Assembly: GCA_947591045.1 (NCBI GenBank)
Contig: CANQCV010000001.1
Coordinates: forward strand, 84,556-148,555
Origin: an uncultured Clostridia bacterium
GTDB taxonomy: Bacteria; Bacillota; Clostridia; TANB77; CAG-508
Direction of reading: 5' to 3'
DNA: 64,000 nucleotides
The translations under genes were made by a program, and so were the position numbers. Shown in pieces: positions 27,533 through 35,128 of the stretch (the stretch's first letter is position 1; each line of letters opens with the position of its first letter). Under the pieces are notes generated by a model. That model did not search any database. It was given only the letters and a program-made list of their open reading frames with translations, and was not told the origin of the DNA.

Positions 27533-27829
27533 CTAGAGGTTTAAAGAGAAATCATAATCTTCGACTTCATACAAAAGGAAGTTCAATCTGGCTTTAAGTT
27601 GCCTTGTTGCTTTCCTGTGTTTCTTCATGATCTTCTTTTCTTCCTCTTCAGAAGTAGTACACGCATAATCATTCATCGTACGGTAGAGTTCGTATCTTTC
27701 CCTTGTTTCGTACAGTGCTCTCAGGAATTCTTTTGTGAGTTCCCGAAGCAATTCGTTCTCTTCTTCTCTGCTCATGACTTCTTCAAATTCTTCCATCGAT
27801 AATTGACCATAGTCTACCATTTCTGGCAC
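27533..27829 (-). CDS. Acidic, coiled-coil-like hypothetical protein with foreign codon use, 98 aa
   Basis: I do not recognise this protein. It is strongly charged and helical (EEFEEVMSREEENELL, EEEEKKIMKKHRKATRQLKARL). AGGAGGTG precedes the ATG, and a long hairpin follows the gene. Its codons are richer in G and C than those of the neighbours, as in 8673-8888. It contains one in-frame CGG (27745-27743, after CTT, the same context as three frameshift sites). A +1 shift there would stop after seven more codons. Like the other small gene, it looks acquired. Confidence 0.65.
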   Translation of the reverse strand: MPEMVDYGQLSMEEFEEVMSREEENELLRELTKEFLRALYETRERYELYRTMNDYACTTSEEEEKKIMKKHRKATRQLKARLNFLLYEVEDYDFSLNL

Positions 27830-27872
27830 CTCCTAAAAAGTTTATGTAAATATTATATCATTATTTTAAAGG

Positions 27873-28473
27873 CTAGTCAAATAAACTAAGTGGATTTATA
27901 TAACTTCCATTTTTGCGTACTCCTAAATGAAGATGTGGTCCAGTAGTTGCCCCGTTTGTTGGCTTTCCTTGACTATCTTTATAAATATTACCTTTAACAC
28001 CATATACATTTTTAGGTCCAACATATCCGTATAATATCTCCCTTTTCTACTACATCTCCTTTTTTTACTATATAATTTGGAGAAACATGACAATATGAAA
28101 ATTTCATAGAACCACTTGTTAGAGTAATTGTATACCCTCCTCCACCTAGAAAGCCCGTAAACGTGATTGTTCCTGAAGTAACTGCAATAAAACTACTTCC
28201 CTGCGGTGCAGCTATATCTATTCCTTTATGATATGAAGATGCTCCTGCAGTTGGAGAATATCGTTTACCAAAATATGAATTAATAGATGTATAACCAGGA
28301 GTAGGCCATAAGTATTCACTATTTGTTATATCAAAAGAATATCCACCTTGATTAGATTGTGAAGAAAAGCCATCTACATTAAGTGTTGGTATAAATATAC
28401 AACATATTAAGATAACTATTATAATAAAAATGAAAATTAATTTTTGAAAAGACATAAAAAAACTATTAGACAT
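27873..28473 (-). CDS. M23-family peptidase, active site completed only after a +1 shift at CGG
   Basis: A membrane-anchored or secreted LytM-type zinc endopeptidase of about 199 residues: N-terminal helix (10-30), then YFGKRYSPTAG and YHKGIDI (first zinc ligands). The first frame ends four codons after CGG at 28029-28027 (codon 149). Skipping one base gives GDII-GYVGPKNVYG and reaches GPHLHLGVRKNG, which holds the HxH catalytic and zinc residues, then NPLSLFD and a stop at 27873. The ATG at 28473 follows GAAAGGAT. Upstream in-frame codons to 28527 are probably untranslated. Cell-wall remodelling or a sporulation role is likely but not shown. Confidence 0.86.
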
Positions 28474-28507
28474 ATAAAAATCCTTTCTATCTAATAGCCC
28501 CCGAAAA

Positions 28508-28927
28508 TTATTTTTGTTTAAAAGCAAAAAATTTGCTAATAAAGAAATTTAATATAATTACAATAACCGTTACAATGCATTTACTGATAATAGCAGGAAT
28601 TGGAGCAAACTTAAATAGCAAATTGCATCCAATATATTCAACAGCCATTGTAAATAATCTACCTAAAATAAATTTACAAAATTCAACAACCTTTTCCCCA
28701 AACTCTTCTGCTGTAGAATGAAAAACTAAATCTTTATTTGTAAAATAAGCAAATAAAACTGCAATTATAATTGCAATAAGATTAGAAGTATTTTCCTCCC
28801 AATGTAAAATAGAATTCATAATATAAAAAGAGCCTATATTTACTAAAGTAGTTAAAATACCAAAAACGACATAGAAAATTACCTCTTTAGTTAACACTTT
28901 TTTTATTAGTTCTTTTAATTTTTCCAT
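28508..28927 (-). CDS. GtrA-family membrane protein
   Basis: A 139-residue protein with four transmembrane helices and the GtrA signature (YVVFGILTTLVNIGSFYI, FAYFTNKDLVF). GtrA-like proteins are thought to flip or transfer polyprenyl-linked sugars for cell-surface polysaccharides. The M23 peptidase gene follows 35 bp downstream on the same strand, so a cell-envelope operon is plausible. Confidence 0.85.
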   Translation of the reverse strand: MEKLKELIKKVLTKEVIFYVVFGILTTLVNIGSFYIMNSILHWEENTSNLIAIIIAVLFAYFTNKDLVFHSTAEEFGEKVVEFCKFILGRLFTMAVEYIGCNLLFKFAPIPAIISKCIVTVIVIILNFFISKFFAFKQK

Positions 28928-28950
28928 AATATCACTCTTTTGTTTTTATT

Positions 28951-29026
28951 TGGCAGGGGTACTAAGATTCGAACTCAGACTTGTGGTTTTGGAGACCATC
29001 GTGCTAACCATTGACACTATACCCCT
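28951..29026 (-). tRNA. tRNA-Trp (anticodon CCA)
   Basis: The sequence folds into a 76-nt tRNA with acceptor arms AGGGGTA/TACCCCT, a D arm GTGT...GCAC, an anticodon loop CTCCAAA (anticodon CCA) and a T loop TTCGAAT. CCA is encoded at the 3' end. It is the only tRNA gene I can find in the window. Confidence 0.95.
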
Positions 29027-29121
29027 ATAAAATTACTTTATTATATTAACACATATTTTAAAAAAGTGCAAGTATAATTTTAGCAAATAAGGAATAAACA
29101 ATGTATATATGTAAAAAATAT

Positions 29122-29150
29122 TTGACATTTTATAATAAAGTGTGTATAAT
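29122..29150 (+). promoter_or_regulatory. Consensus sigma-A promoter for the small RNA at 29157
   Basis: TTGACA (29122-29127), 17-base spacer, TATAAT (29145-29150). Confidence 0.8.
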
Positions 29151-29156
29151 AATGAT

Positions 29157-29252
29157 AGAAAATGAGAACCACAGATGTTGTGGTTACCACTTATACAAGT
29201 AATAACGACACATTCCCTTCGGTCAAAAAGTAGAATGTGCCGTTATTTTTAT
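29157..29252 (+). ncRNA. Candidate antisense RNA antitoxin (~95 nt)
   Basis: A transcript from the consensus promoter would start near 29157. It contains the hairpin AACCACA-GATG-TTGTGGTT, and ends with a long hairpin (AACGACACATTC with GAATGTGCCGTT, one mismatch) followed by ATTTTTATT near 29250. It is convergent with the small membrane-peptide gene at 29249-29362, and would overlap the 3' part of that mRNA, the layout of type I toxin-antitoxin pairs. Confidence 0.55.
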
Positions 29253-29362
29253 TCCTTATCTATAAGCTTATTAATATACTGTATGTATATAACTGTCAAT
29301 AAGGCTACGTTTATGGTTAATGATACCATTAAAGTTAATATTAAGTAAAATATAAAACTCAT
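29249..29362 (-). CDS. Small hydrophobic peptide, candidate type I toxin, 37 aa
   Basis: The peptide is almost all one membrane helix (FYLILTLMVSLTINVALLTVIYI) with a short polar tail (NKLIDKE), like holin-like or TxpA/BsrG-type toxins. GAGGTGGTG lies seven or so bases before the ATG. The 5' leader contains the perfect palindrome GATAGTAATTACTATC flanked by CACTTT/AAAGTG, which would fold close to the ribosome binding site. A weak promoter (TTGTTT-17-TATACT) lies about 60 bases further up. Function is inferred from architecture only. Confidence 0.58.
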   Translation of the reverse strand: MSFIFYLILTLMVSLTINVALLTVIYIQYINKLIDKE

Positions 29363-29492
29363 AAACACCACCTCACTTTCTGATAGTAATTACTATCTAG
29401 TAAAGTGGCAACACATATCTACTATCTCATTTTCTATGCAATCGAGTATATACTATATTTCAATAAAAAACAAGCGAACAAACCAAAATTTT

Positions 29493-29854
29493 TGGTGGAG
29501 ATGAGGAGAGTCGAACTCCTGTCCAATATTCTCTTTATATAAAATTCTCCGAGTGCAGTTTATTGGTTTTATTCCCTAAAAATAGTCCAACAAACAAATC
29601 TATTTTTTAGGTAGTCAGAAAATACCCACTATTTTGATGACGCAAAATAGTTTTGTTTCCCACTAACCTTAAACGCCTTGTTTCTAAACCGTGGGCAGTA
29701 AAGATAAGGCGTCGCCGCTATTATTAAGCAGCGTATGCTAATTCTCTATTATCAGCGTTTATTTTTTTATTTTGCTTTTTTAAAGTGGCCAAAGCAACCA
29801 TCCACTACTCGCTATTTATATATTAAGGATACTGTCGAAACCAAATACATCCCC
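29493..29854 (-). ncRNA. ssrA: tmRNA (ssrA)
   Basis: The 5' end GGGGATGTATTTGGTTTCGACAG and the 3' end GTTCGACTCTCCTCATCTCCACCA pair into a tRNA-like acceptor stem with the G3-U wobble used by alanyl-tRNA synthetase. The tag frame reads NADNRELAYAA then TAA TAA (29759-29724). The 362-nt length and encoded CCA are normal. It rescues stalled ribosomes, which is relevant if CGG codons stall translation. Confidence 0.96.
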
Positions 29855-29925
29855 ATATATACAATAATTATTATACTATATTTTACGCTATAATACAAGA
29901 AGAATATTCTTGTTATTGTGTAAAA

Positions 29926-29959
29926 AAATTCCACTGTATTAATATTTACAGTGGAATTT
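29926..29959 (-). terminator. Intrinsic terminator after 29977-30525
   Basis: Perfect 13-bp stem AAATTCCACTGTA/TACAGTGGAATTT with an 8-base loop and a T tail on the minus strand. Confidence 0.8.
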
Positions 29960-29976
29960 TTTATTTAATCTTTAAT

Positions 29977-30525
29977 TTACATATCTTCGTCGTCATTATC
30001 TTTGTTTTCTGTTTCTTCTTTTGGGTTATCTTCTTCTACTTTGTAATCTTCTTCGTCCTCTGCTAAACAATGTGATTCACAATGAGAGCAATTTTTACCA
30101 CATCCCTCTTGCTCTTCGTCTAAGTCCCAATCTAGCTCTATTGTGTTATGACATTCTGGACAAGTAATTTCGTCTCTGCTTTCGTCTTCCATGTCAGCAG
30201 TAAATTCATAATTGCAATAAGGACATACTATTTCAAATTCATAATTATTGTCGTCGTCATCCTCTTCAGTTTCATAAATGTCACTTTCTATTCCATCTAT
30301 GATTGACTCAATACTATTAATTTTGTCTGAAATTTCTTTTTGTTTTTCCTCTACTATTCCTATTTGGCTATAGGTTATTTTAGTTAGTCTATCAAGTATA
30401 TCAATAAACATCATTGTTAACTCTGATAGCTTATCTTTAACAAAATCTACTGTATTAGGATCTTTTATGTTCTTCTCTATATCCTCTACAATTTTTTTAT
30501 ATCTACCATGTATTTCTTCAGGCAT
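29977..30525 (-). CDS. CD1247-like zinc-ribbon protein
   Basis: A 182-residue protein. The N-terminal helical region (KYKKIVEDIE to about residue 85) is like the CD1247 N-terminal domain of Clostridia. An acidic linker follows, then a zinc ribbon (CPYCNYEF...CPECHNTIEL), then a second cysteine cluster (CGKNCSHCESHC) and a very acidic tail. It is directly downstream of efp, a usual clostridial neighbour. Function unknown. Confidence 0.72.
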   Translation of the reverse strand: MPEEIHGRYKKIVEDIEKNIKDPNTVDFVKDKLSELTMMFIDILDRLTKITYSQIGIVEEKQKEISDKINSIESIIDGIESDIYETEEDDDDNNYEFEIVCPYCNYEFTADMEDESRDEITCPECHNTIELDWDLDEEQEGCGKNCSHCESHCLAEDEEDYKVEEDNPKEETENKDNDDEDM

Positions 30526-30545
30526 AAAACCACTCTACTTTCTCT

Positions 30546-31112
30546 CTATACTCTTTCCATATACTCGCCAGTTCTGGTATCTATTCTAATAACATCTCCT
30601 ATATTTATAAACATAGGAACAGTTAGTTCATAGCCATTTTCTAATGTTGCTGGTTTTCCTGATGTAGTTGTTGTGTTTCCTGCAAAGCCTGGTTCTGTAT
30701 ATGTAACCTCTAATTCTACAAACATTGGTGGCTCAACAGAAAATACATTTCCTTTATATGATAACATTTTAACATTCATATTTTCTTTTAAGAACTTTAA
30801 GCCTTCACCAATTTGGTCTTTATTTAAAGGTAATTGCTCATATGTATCATTATCCATAAAATAATATAACTCACCATCATTATATAGATATTGCATATCC
30901 TTTTTTTCAATTTCTGCTCCTGGATATTTATCTGATGGGTTAAATGTTTTTTCAAGAACAGCTCCTGTAATAACATTTTTTAATTTTGTTCTAACAAATG
31001 CTGCTCCTTTTCCTGGTTTTACATGTTGAAATTCTACTACTTTAAATACATTTCCTTCCATTTCAAAAGTAGTACCATTTCTAAAGTCTCCTGCCATATA
31101 TACTTCTGCCAT
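30546..31112 (-). CDS. efp: Elongation factor P
   Basis: A 188-residue EF-P that relieves stalling at proline runs. The N-terminal KOW-like domain contains the loop [12 protein letters not shown], with lysine at the modification site, then two OB domains ([34 protein letters not shown]). It is preceded by the M24 peptidase gene and followed by the CD1247-like gene, a standard clostridial order. Confidence 0.96.
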   Translation of the reverse strand: MAEVYMAGDFRNGTTFEMEGNVFKVVEFQHVKPGKGAAFVRTKLKNVITGAVLEKTFNPSDKYPGAEIEKKDMQYLYNDGELYYFMDNDTYEQLPLNKDQIGEGLKFLKENMNVKMLSYKGNVFSVEPPMFVELEVTYTEPGFAGNTTTTSGKPATLENGYELTVPMFINIGDVIRIDTRTGEYMERV

Positions 31113-31183
31113 TTTATTTTCCTCCTTAATTTCTTTTTTTCATTTTACAATAGCACATATTTTATCACATTTTTCTTATTAAA

Positions 31184-32254
31184 TCAAGACTTATCTACTA
31201 TAATACAATTTTTATCTGATTTAGTTAAATTTATACATCCAGATTTTGTTATTAAAACTGTATCTTCTATTCTAACTCCAAAATTGTTTGGAATATAGAT
31301 TCCTGGTTCGTCTGTTACTACCATATTTTCTTTTAATATGCCATCATTTTTACTATTAATAAATGGCAACTCGTGTATATCTAAACCTACTCCATGACCT
31401 AAACTATGAACTAAATCATATCCATTTAGTTTAAAATCATTTTCTACCATTTTTGAAATCAATTTAATACCTGCTCCCTCTTGCATTTGCCTTAAAGTTT
31501 GCATTTGATTTTTCAAAACCAAATCATACACGCTTTTGACTTGAATAGGTACAAACCCTGCAAATATCGTTCTTGTCATATCTGAACAATATCCTTTATA
31601 TTTGCATCCCATATCTATTGTAATTGTATCTCCTGATTCGATTTTTTTATCAGTTGGGACTGCATGTGGTTTAGACGAATTTTTACCAGAAGCAACTATT
31701 GTATCAAACGAAACACCTTCCGCACCATTAGCTGTAAAAAATCTCTCTATTTCAAATGCTATTTCTTTTTCTGTTTTTCCTATTTTAATATATTCACAAA
31801 TATGTTTAAAACAATCGTCTGTTATTTGACACGCTTTTTTTATACATTCAATTTCTTCTTCATCTTTTATCATACGCTGTTTTTCTATCAAATATTCCGT
31901 TTCTTCAAAACTGTGAATCTTATATTTTTGAAGATAATCTTTATATTTAGCATAAGTTACATAGTTTTCCTCAAAACCAACATTTTCACAAAACATAAAA
32001 AAGTTTTCGTAATCATCCTTTGATATATCTGCTATATCATTAACAATAATCTCGTCATTAATCGTTAAAATTGACTGTACTTGCTCTATATATCTTGCAT
32101 CTGTTAGAAAAAAGTTCTCCTTTCTTGTAATTAACAAAATTCCCTCTGCATCAATACCAATTAAATATTTAATATTAACGGGATTGCTTACAATCATTCC
32201 TTGTATGTTTTGAAGACTTATTTTATTTCTTAACCATTGTATTTTGCTATTCAT
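31184..32254 (-). CDS. M24B Xaa-Pro aminopeptidase-like protein
   Basis: A 356-residue metallopeptidase. The N-terminal creatinase-like domain (1-125) is followed by the pita-bread domain with metal ligands in TIDMGCKYKGYCSDMTRT, HSLGHGVGLDIHE, TDEPGIY and RIEDTVLI. It removes N-terminal residues before proline. It is upstream of efp, as in many Firmicutes. Confidence 0.92.
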   Translation of the reverse strand: MNSKIQWLRNKISLQNIQGMIVSNPVNIKYLIGIDAEGILLITRKENFFLTDARYIEQVQSILTINDEIIVNDIADISKDDYENFFMFCENVGFEENYVTYAKYKDYLQKYKIHSFEETEYLIEKQRMIKDEEEIECIKKACQITDDCFKHICEYIKIGKTEKEIAFEIERFFTANGAEGVSFDTIVASGKNSSKPHAVPTDKKIESGDTITIDMGCKYKGYCSDMTRTIFAGFVPIQVKSVYDLVLKNQMQTLRQMQEGAGIKLISKMVENDFKLNGYDLVHSLGHGVGLDIHELPFINSKNDGILKENMVVTDEPGIYIPNNFGVRIEDTVLITKSGCINLTKSDKNCIIVDKS

Positions 32255-32287
32255 AAAGTGTCCTCCTTTGATATTTATTTTTCTATA

Positions 32288-33028
32288 TTAAAACATACCT
32301 AACGAGAATATTTTTAATAAAATTACAATTAATAAAGCAGTTGATACATAAATGGAAATAACACTGCCTGCTACGATAAAAGGTCCAAAAGGTATATACT
32401 CTGTAATTTTCCTTTTATGCAAAATCAATATTCCAATACTAACAATCGCAGCTAATAAAAATGCTAGAATAGATATTAGAATAATATCTAGCCAACCAAA
32501 GTATAGCCCAAGTGCTCCCATTAGTTTTACATCTCCAAAGCCCATTGCCTCTTTTCCTGCAATTAACCCTCCAATAAAGGTAATTATCAGGAATATACCA
32601 GCACCTACTATCATACCTAACAAATTGTCTATCATAATTTGGATAATTCCATCATCATGCAAAATAGCCTGCATAAAAGTAAAAATTAAACCTGTTTCAA
32701 AAATTGTCAGTGTCAAGCGGTTTGGTATAATTTGCAACTTTAAATCAATACAAAATGCACTAGCTAACATTGGTAGTAAAAATATATATTTTAAAGAATT
32801 TATAGTGTAGCCAAATTTATATAAAACGGCTATGTACGCAACTGCCATTAGTATCATTAATATATATTTTGGTCTAGTATTTCTTAAATATTCTTTAAAA
32901 AAACTTTTGCTAAATACTTTTTTATACTCTGGTAAACGCACATTACACCAATCTACAAATTGCCCAACAAATAACCCAATAATTCCTACAATAACATAAC
33001 TCAATATATGTATTTCATTAATATACAT
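32288..33028 (-). CDS. Type IV prepilin peptidase (A24 family)
   Basis: A 246-residue polytopic membrane protease with the two catalytic aspartates in CIDLKLQIIPNRLT and GFGDVKLMGALG. The N-terminal cytoplasmic zinc tetracysteine loop of some PilD proteins is missing, so it may lack the methylase part. It could process the pilin-like leaders of 2884-4272 and 6081-7574. The start codon overlaps the stop of the upstream phosphatase gene by one base. Confidence 0.9.
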   Translation of the reverse strand: MYINEIHILSYVIVGIIGLFVGQFVDWCNVRLPEYKKVFSKSFFKEYLRNTRPKYILMILMAVAYIAVLYKFGYTINSLKYIFLLPMLASAFCIDLKLQIIPNRLTLTIFETGLIFTFMQAILHDDGIIQIMIDNLLGMIVGAGIFLIITFIGGLIAGKEAMGFGDVKLMGALGLYFGWLDIILISILAFLLAAIVSIGILILHKRKITEYIPFGPFIVAGSVISIYVSTALLIVILLKIFSLGMF

Positions 33029-33528
33029 TATTTTTTCCTTTCTTTTTTCTTTAGATAATTATTAATAATTAGTTTTTCTAGTGGTCTTTTTATTTTTGTT
33101 ACTAAATAATCTTTTTCTTTTATTGGCTTTACAAGTATTGAAAACATATTGCTACGATTTGCTCCTATCACATCTGTCATAATTTGGTCACCTACAACAG
33201 CAATATTTTTTTCGTCTAATTCTAAAATATTTTTTGCTTTTTTAAACCCGCTCTTAAAAGGTTTTTTAGCAAAATATATAAATGGCATATCTAACTTATC
33301 TGCTACTTTTTTCACTTTTTCTAATTTGTTACTATTTGATAAAATGCAAAATTTAATATGATTTTTTTTTAGATTTTCTACCCATTCTTCTGCACCCTCT
33401 AGCATCTTTTTATCAAAATCGATTAGTGTATTATCTACATCCATTATCAAGCCTTTAATCTGATTTTTTTTTAAAAAATCTATATCTATATCTTTAACAC
33501 TATCTAAATACTCATTCGGATATATCAT
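33028..33528 (-). CDS. YqeG-family HAD phosphatase
   Basis: A 166-residue HAD enzyme of the YqeG IIIA type: nucleophile motif IMDVDNTLIDFD (residues 29-40), FCILSNSNK, and AVVGDQIMTDVIGANRS. The family acts on phosphorylated small molecules (phosphatidylglycerophosphate phosphatase in some bacteria). It precedes the prepilin peptidase, and the two are translationally coupled. Confidence 0.88.
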   Translation of the reverse strand: MIYPNEYLDSVKDIDIDFLKKNQIKGLIMDVDNTLIDFDKKMLEGAEEWVENLKKNHIKFCILSNSNKLEKVKKVADKLDMPFIYFAKKPFKSGFKKAKNILELDEKNIAVVGDQIMTDVIGANRSNMFSILVKPIKEKDYLVTKIKRPLEKLIINNYLKKKERKK

Positions 33529-33647
33529 TTTGCCTCCTAAAAAACAAATAACTTCTCACAACTATATTATCAATCCCTTGTTTGATTGTCAAGTATATTT
33601 TTTTAGCAAATATATACTTCATAATTTTATTTTACGCTTAAAAAAAA

Positions 33648-33665
33648 GTGAATTAAAAAATTCAC
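33648..33665 (-). terminator. Intrinsic terminator after the OapA-like gene
   Basis: Stem GTGAATT/AATTCAC with a short loop and eight Ts on the minus strand. Confidence 0.75.
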
Positions 33666-33682
33666 CTTTTATATATGTAGTT

Positions 33683-34204
33683 TTACTCTTTAATAAATAT
33701 TCTTAATATTTTTCCAACTGCATGTACTATTTCTGTAGATTTTTCTTTTGCGAAATTTTTGCCTAAAGCTTTTCCGCCTACAGTGAGTGATGCTACCATT
33801 GCACTCATTATAAATTGTAAATTAAAATTTATTCCATATTCTGATGTTATTTTTGTTGTAATAATTGCACTTATTGCTCCTGAAAGAACTCCACAGATAT
33901 CTCCTATAACATCTGCACAAATATTTGCTACTTTAGATGAATGTGTAATTAAAAACAAAGATGCTTTTGAACCTTTTGCTTTTTTAGTTGCTTTTGCATG
34001 GAATTCATGTTCATTTGCTACAGTAATTGCAACTCCTATAATATCAAATAAAACACCAATTAGTATAACTAAAATTAATATTAATATTGCTGGTACAAGT
34101 TTTATTGTATTTAAAGAATTAGTTGATATATATGAAAATGTAATCGATAATATAAATGTTGTTATAAATATTGTTATAAACCATTTCAGGTTGTCTTTTT
34201 TCAT
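33683..34204 (-). CDS. oapA: Four-helix membrane protein, probably OapA (OLE-associated protein)
   Basis: A 173-residue membrane protein with four hydrophobic segments and a conserved acidic-basic centre (VLFDIIGVAITVANEHEFHAKATKKAKGSK), distantly like the DUF21/CNNM magnesium-transporter N-domain. This is the size, topology and charge pattern I know for OapA, the membrane partner of OLE RNA. The gene begins about 25 bp after a ~600-nt structured RNA region, the known arrangement of ole and oapA. RBS GAGGAG precedes the ATG. The identification rests on pattern and context. Confidence 0.68.
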   Translation of the reverse strand: MKKDNLKWFITIFITTFILSITFSYISTNSLNTIKLVPAILILILVILIGVLFDIIGVAITVANEHEFHAKATKKAKGSKASLFLITHSSKVANICADVIGDICGVLSGAISAIITTKITSEYGINFNLQFIMSAMVASLTVGGKALGKNFAKEKSTEIVHAVGKILRIFIKE

Positions 34205-34230
34205 ATTTTTCTCCTCATATATAATATGCT

Positions 34231-34823
34231 AAGTGGTAGAAATATAAGTAAATTTTACGGTTTAGGTCTGGTTGAATTTCTCTATTTTGTTACTCAAACA
34301 TTACTGTTTGGCTGTTTCCATTTAAACAAAATACCTTTATATTTCAAAAGATACCAGATTGCCACTTAAATCCGCACCTTAATCCCTATACTTCCATGCC
34401 TTTACAAAGGCAAGCATTCTAGAAGTTTTCCTTGATATATTGATTCTATTATTAGTCTTTTTTGCAATAGTAATTTCATAACTAAAATTAAATAAATATA
34501 TGGCCATATGCTTTATTTAAACACCGTTACTCCCGATACTATCACTCAAAACAGGCTACACTATGCATTGTGTCTTGGCACTTTGCATAGGTTTAACTTA
34601 AAAAATTAAAGATATAGAATAAATATCTTTTTTTAAGCCTCCGCGAAAACAGGGTCTTTTTTTATATGTATGCCATTACATACTGCCCCATCTTCTTTAC
34701 TCCCTGACCACACGCAAAACTGGGCGTTTTGCGCACAAACAAGAAACTTCAACGATGCGCCCTTTAGTGGATTTTTAGCCCCACCCTCATAATAGGCAAT
34801 ATAACTAGAATAATGCACCACTA
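34231..34823 (-). ncRNA. ole: Large structured RNA, probably OLE RNA
   Basis: About 590 nt on the minus strand downstream of a good promoter and directly upstream of the OapA-like gene. Visible helices, minus strand, include: CGCAAAAC-GCCCA-GTTTTGCG (near 34715-34735); CTATGCA/TGCATAG; GCCTT-TGTA-AAGGC; and a nested set at the 3' end, TAAGTGG/CCACTTA enclosing TCTGGT/ACCAGA, TATTTTGTT/AACAAAATA and CAAACA-GTAA-TGTTTG. The last is closed by a GNRA loop, which favours the minus strand. Length and gene context match OLE RNA. An internal hairpin with T runs (about 34598-34640) might instead be a terminator. A 62-codon open frame inside has no ribosome binding site. Confidence 0.65.
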
Positions 34824-34829
34824 TTTTTT

Positions 34830-34858
34830 ATTATACCATATATTGTTAGTTTTTGCAA
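34830..34858 (-). promoter_or_regulatory. Sigma-A promoter of the structured RNA
   Basis: TTGCAA (34858-34853), 17-base spacer, TATAAT (34835-34830) on the minus strand, giving a start near 34823. Confidence 0.72.
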
Positions 34859-34861
34859 ATA

Positions 34862-35020
34862 TTATCTATTGCAACATCCATAATTTGTAAAAAGTAATAA
34901 AAAGATTAGTATGAAGAATAAAATACTATTATCACCACATCCACATCCATTTGAGCCAAATAAATTTCCTAAAATTCCTCCATTGTTATTATTACCGCAA
35001 CTTCTAACTTCTTCTTGCAT
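34862..35020 (-). CDS. Small Gly/Asn/Cys membrane peptide, 52 aa
   Basis: The reading frame starts at an ATG seven or so bases after GAAAGGAG. The N-terminal half is glycine/asparagine/cysteine-rich (SCGNNNNGGILGN, GCGCGDN), followed by one hydrophobic helix and a CC near the end (NYGCCNR). It resembles short spore-coat or YjcZ-like peptides in composition, but I cannot assign a family. It lies just upstream of the promoter for the structured RNA. Confidence 0.6.
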   Translation of the reverse strand: MQEEVRSCGNNNNGGILGNLFGSNGCGCGDNSILFFILIFLLLFTNYGCCNR

Positions 35021-35128
35021 TTTTACACACTCCTTTCTATTTTTGCTATATGATATTAGTATGCAAAAAGGAAAATTTATGTTACAATAATAAAAGAGAA
35101 AATTTAATTATATTTTTTAAGAGGTATT

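Noticed and set aside
28501-28503. Another in-frame CGG in the extended frame of the M23 gene
   Set aside because: It lies upstream of the likely start at 28473, which has the ribosome binding site, so it is probably not translated.
34633-34821. A 62-codon open frame on the minus strand
   Set aside because: It has no ribosome binding site, starts at a GTG right at the predicted transcript start, and its sequence is explained by base-paired segments of the large structured RNA.
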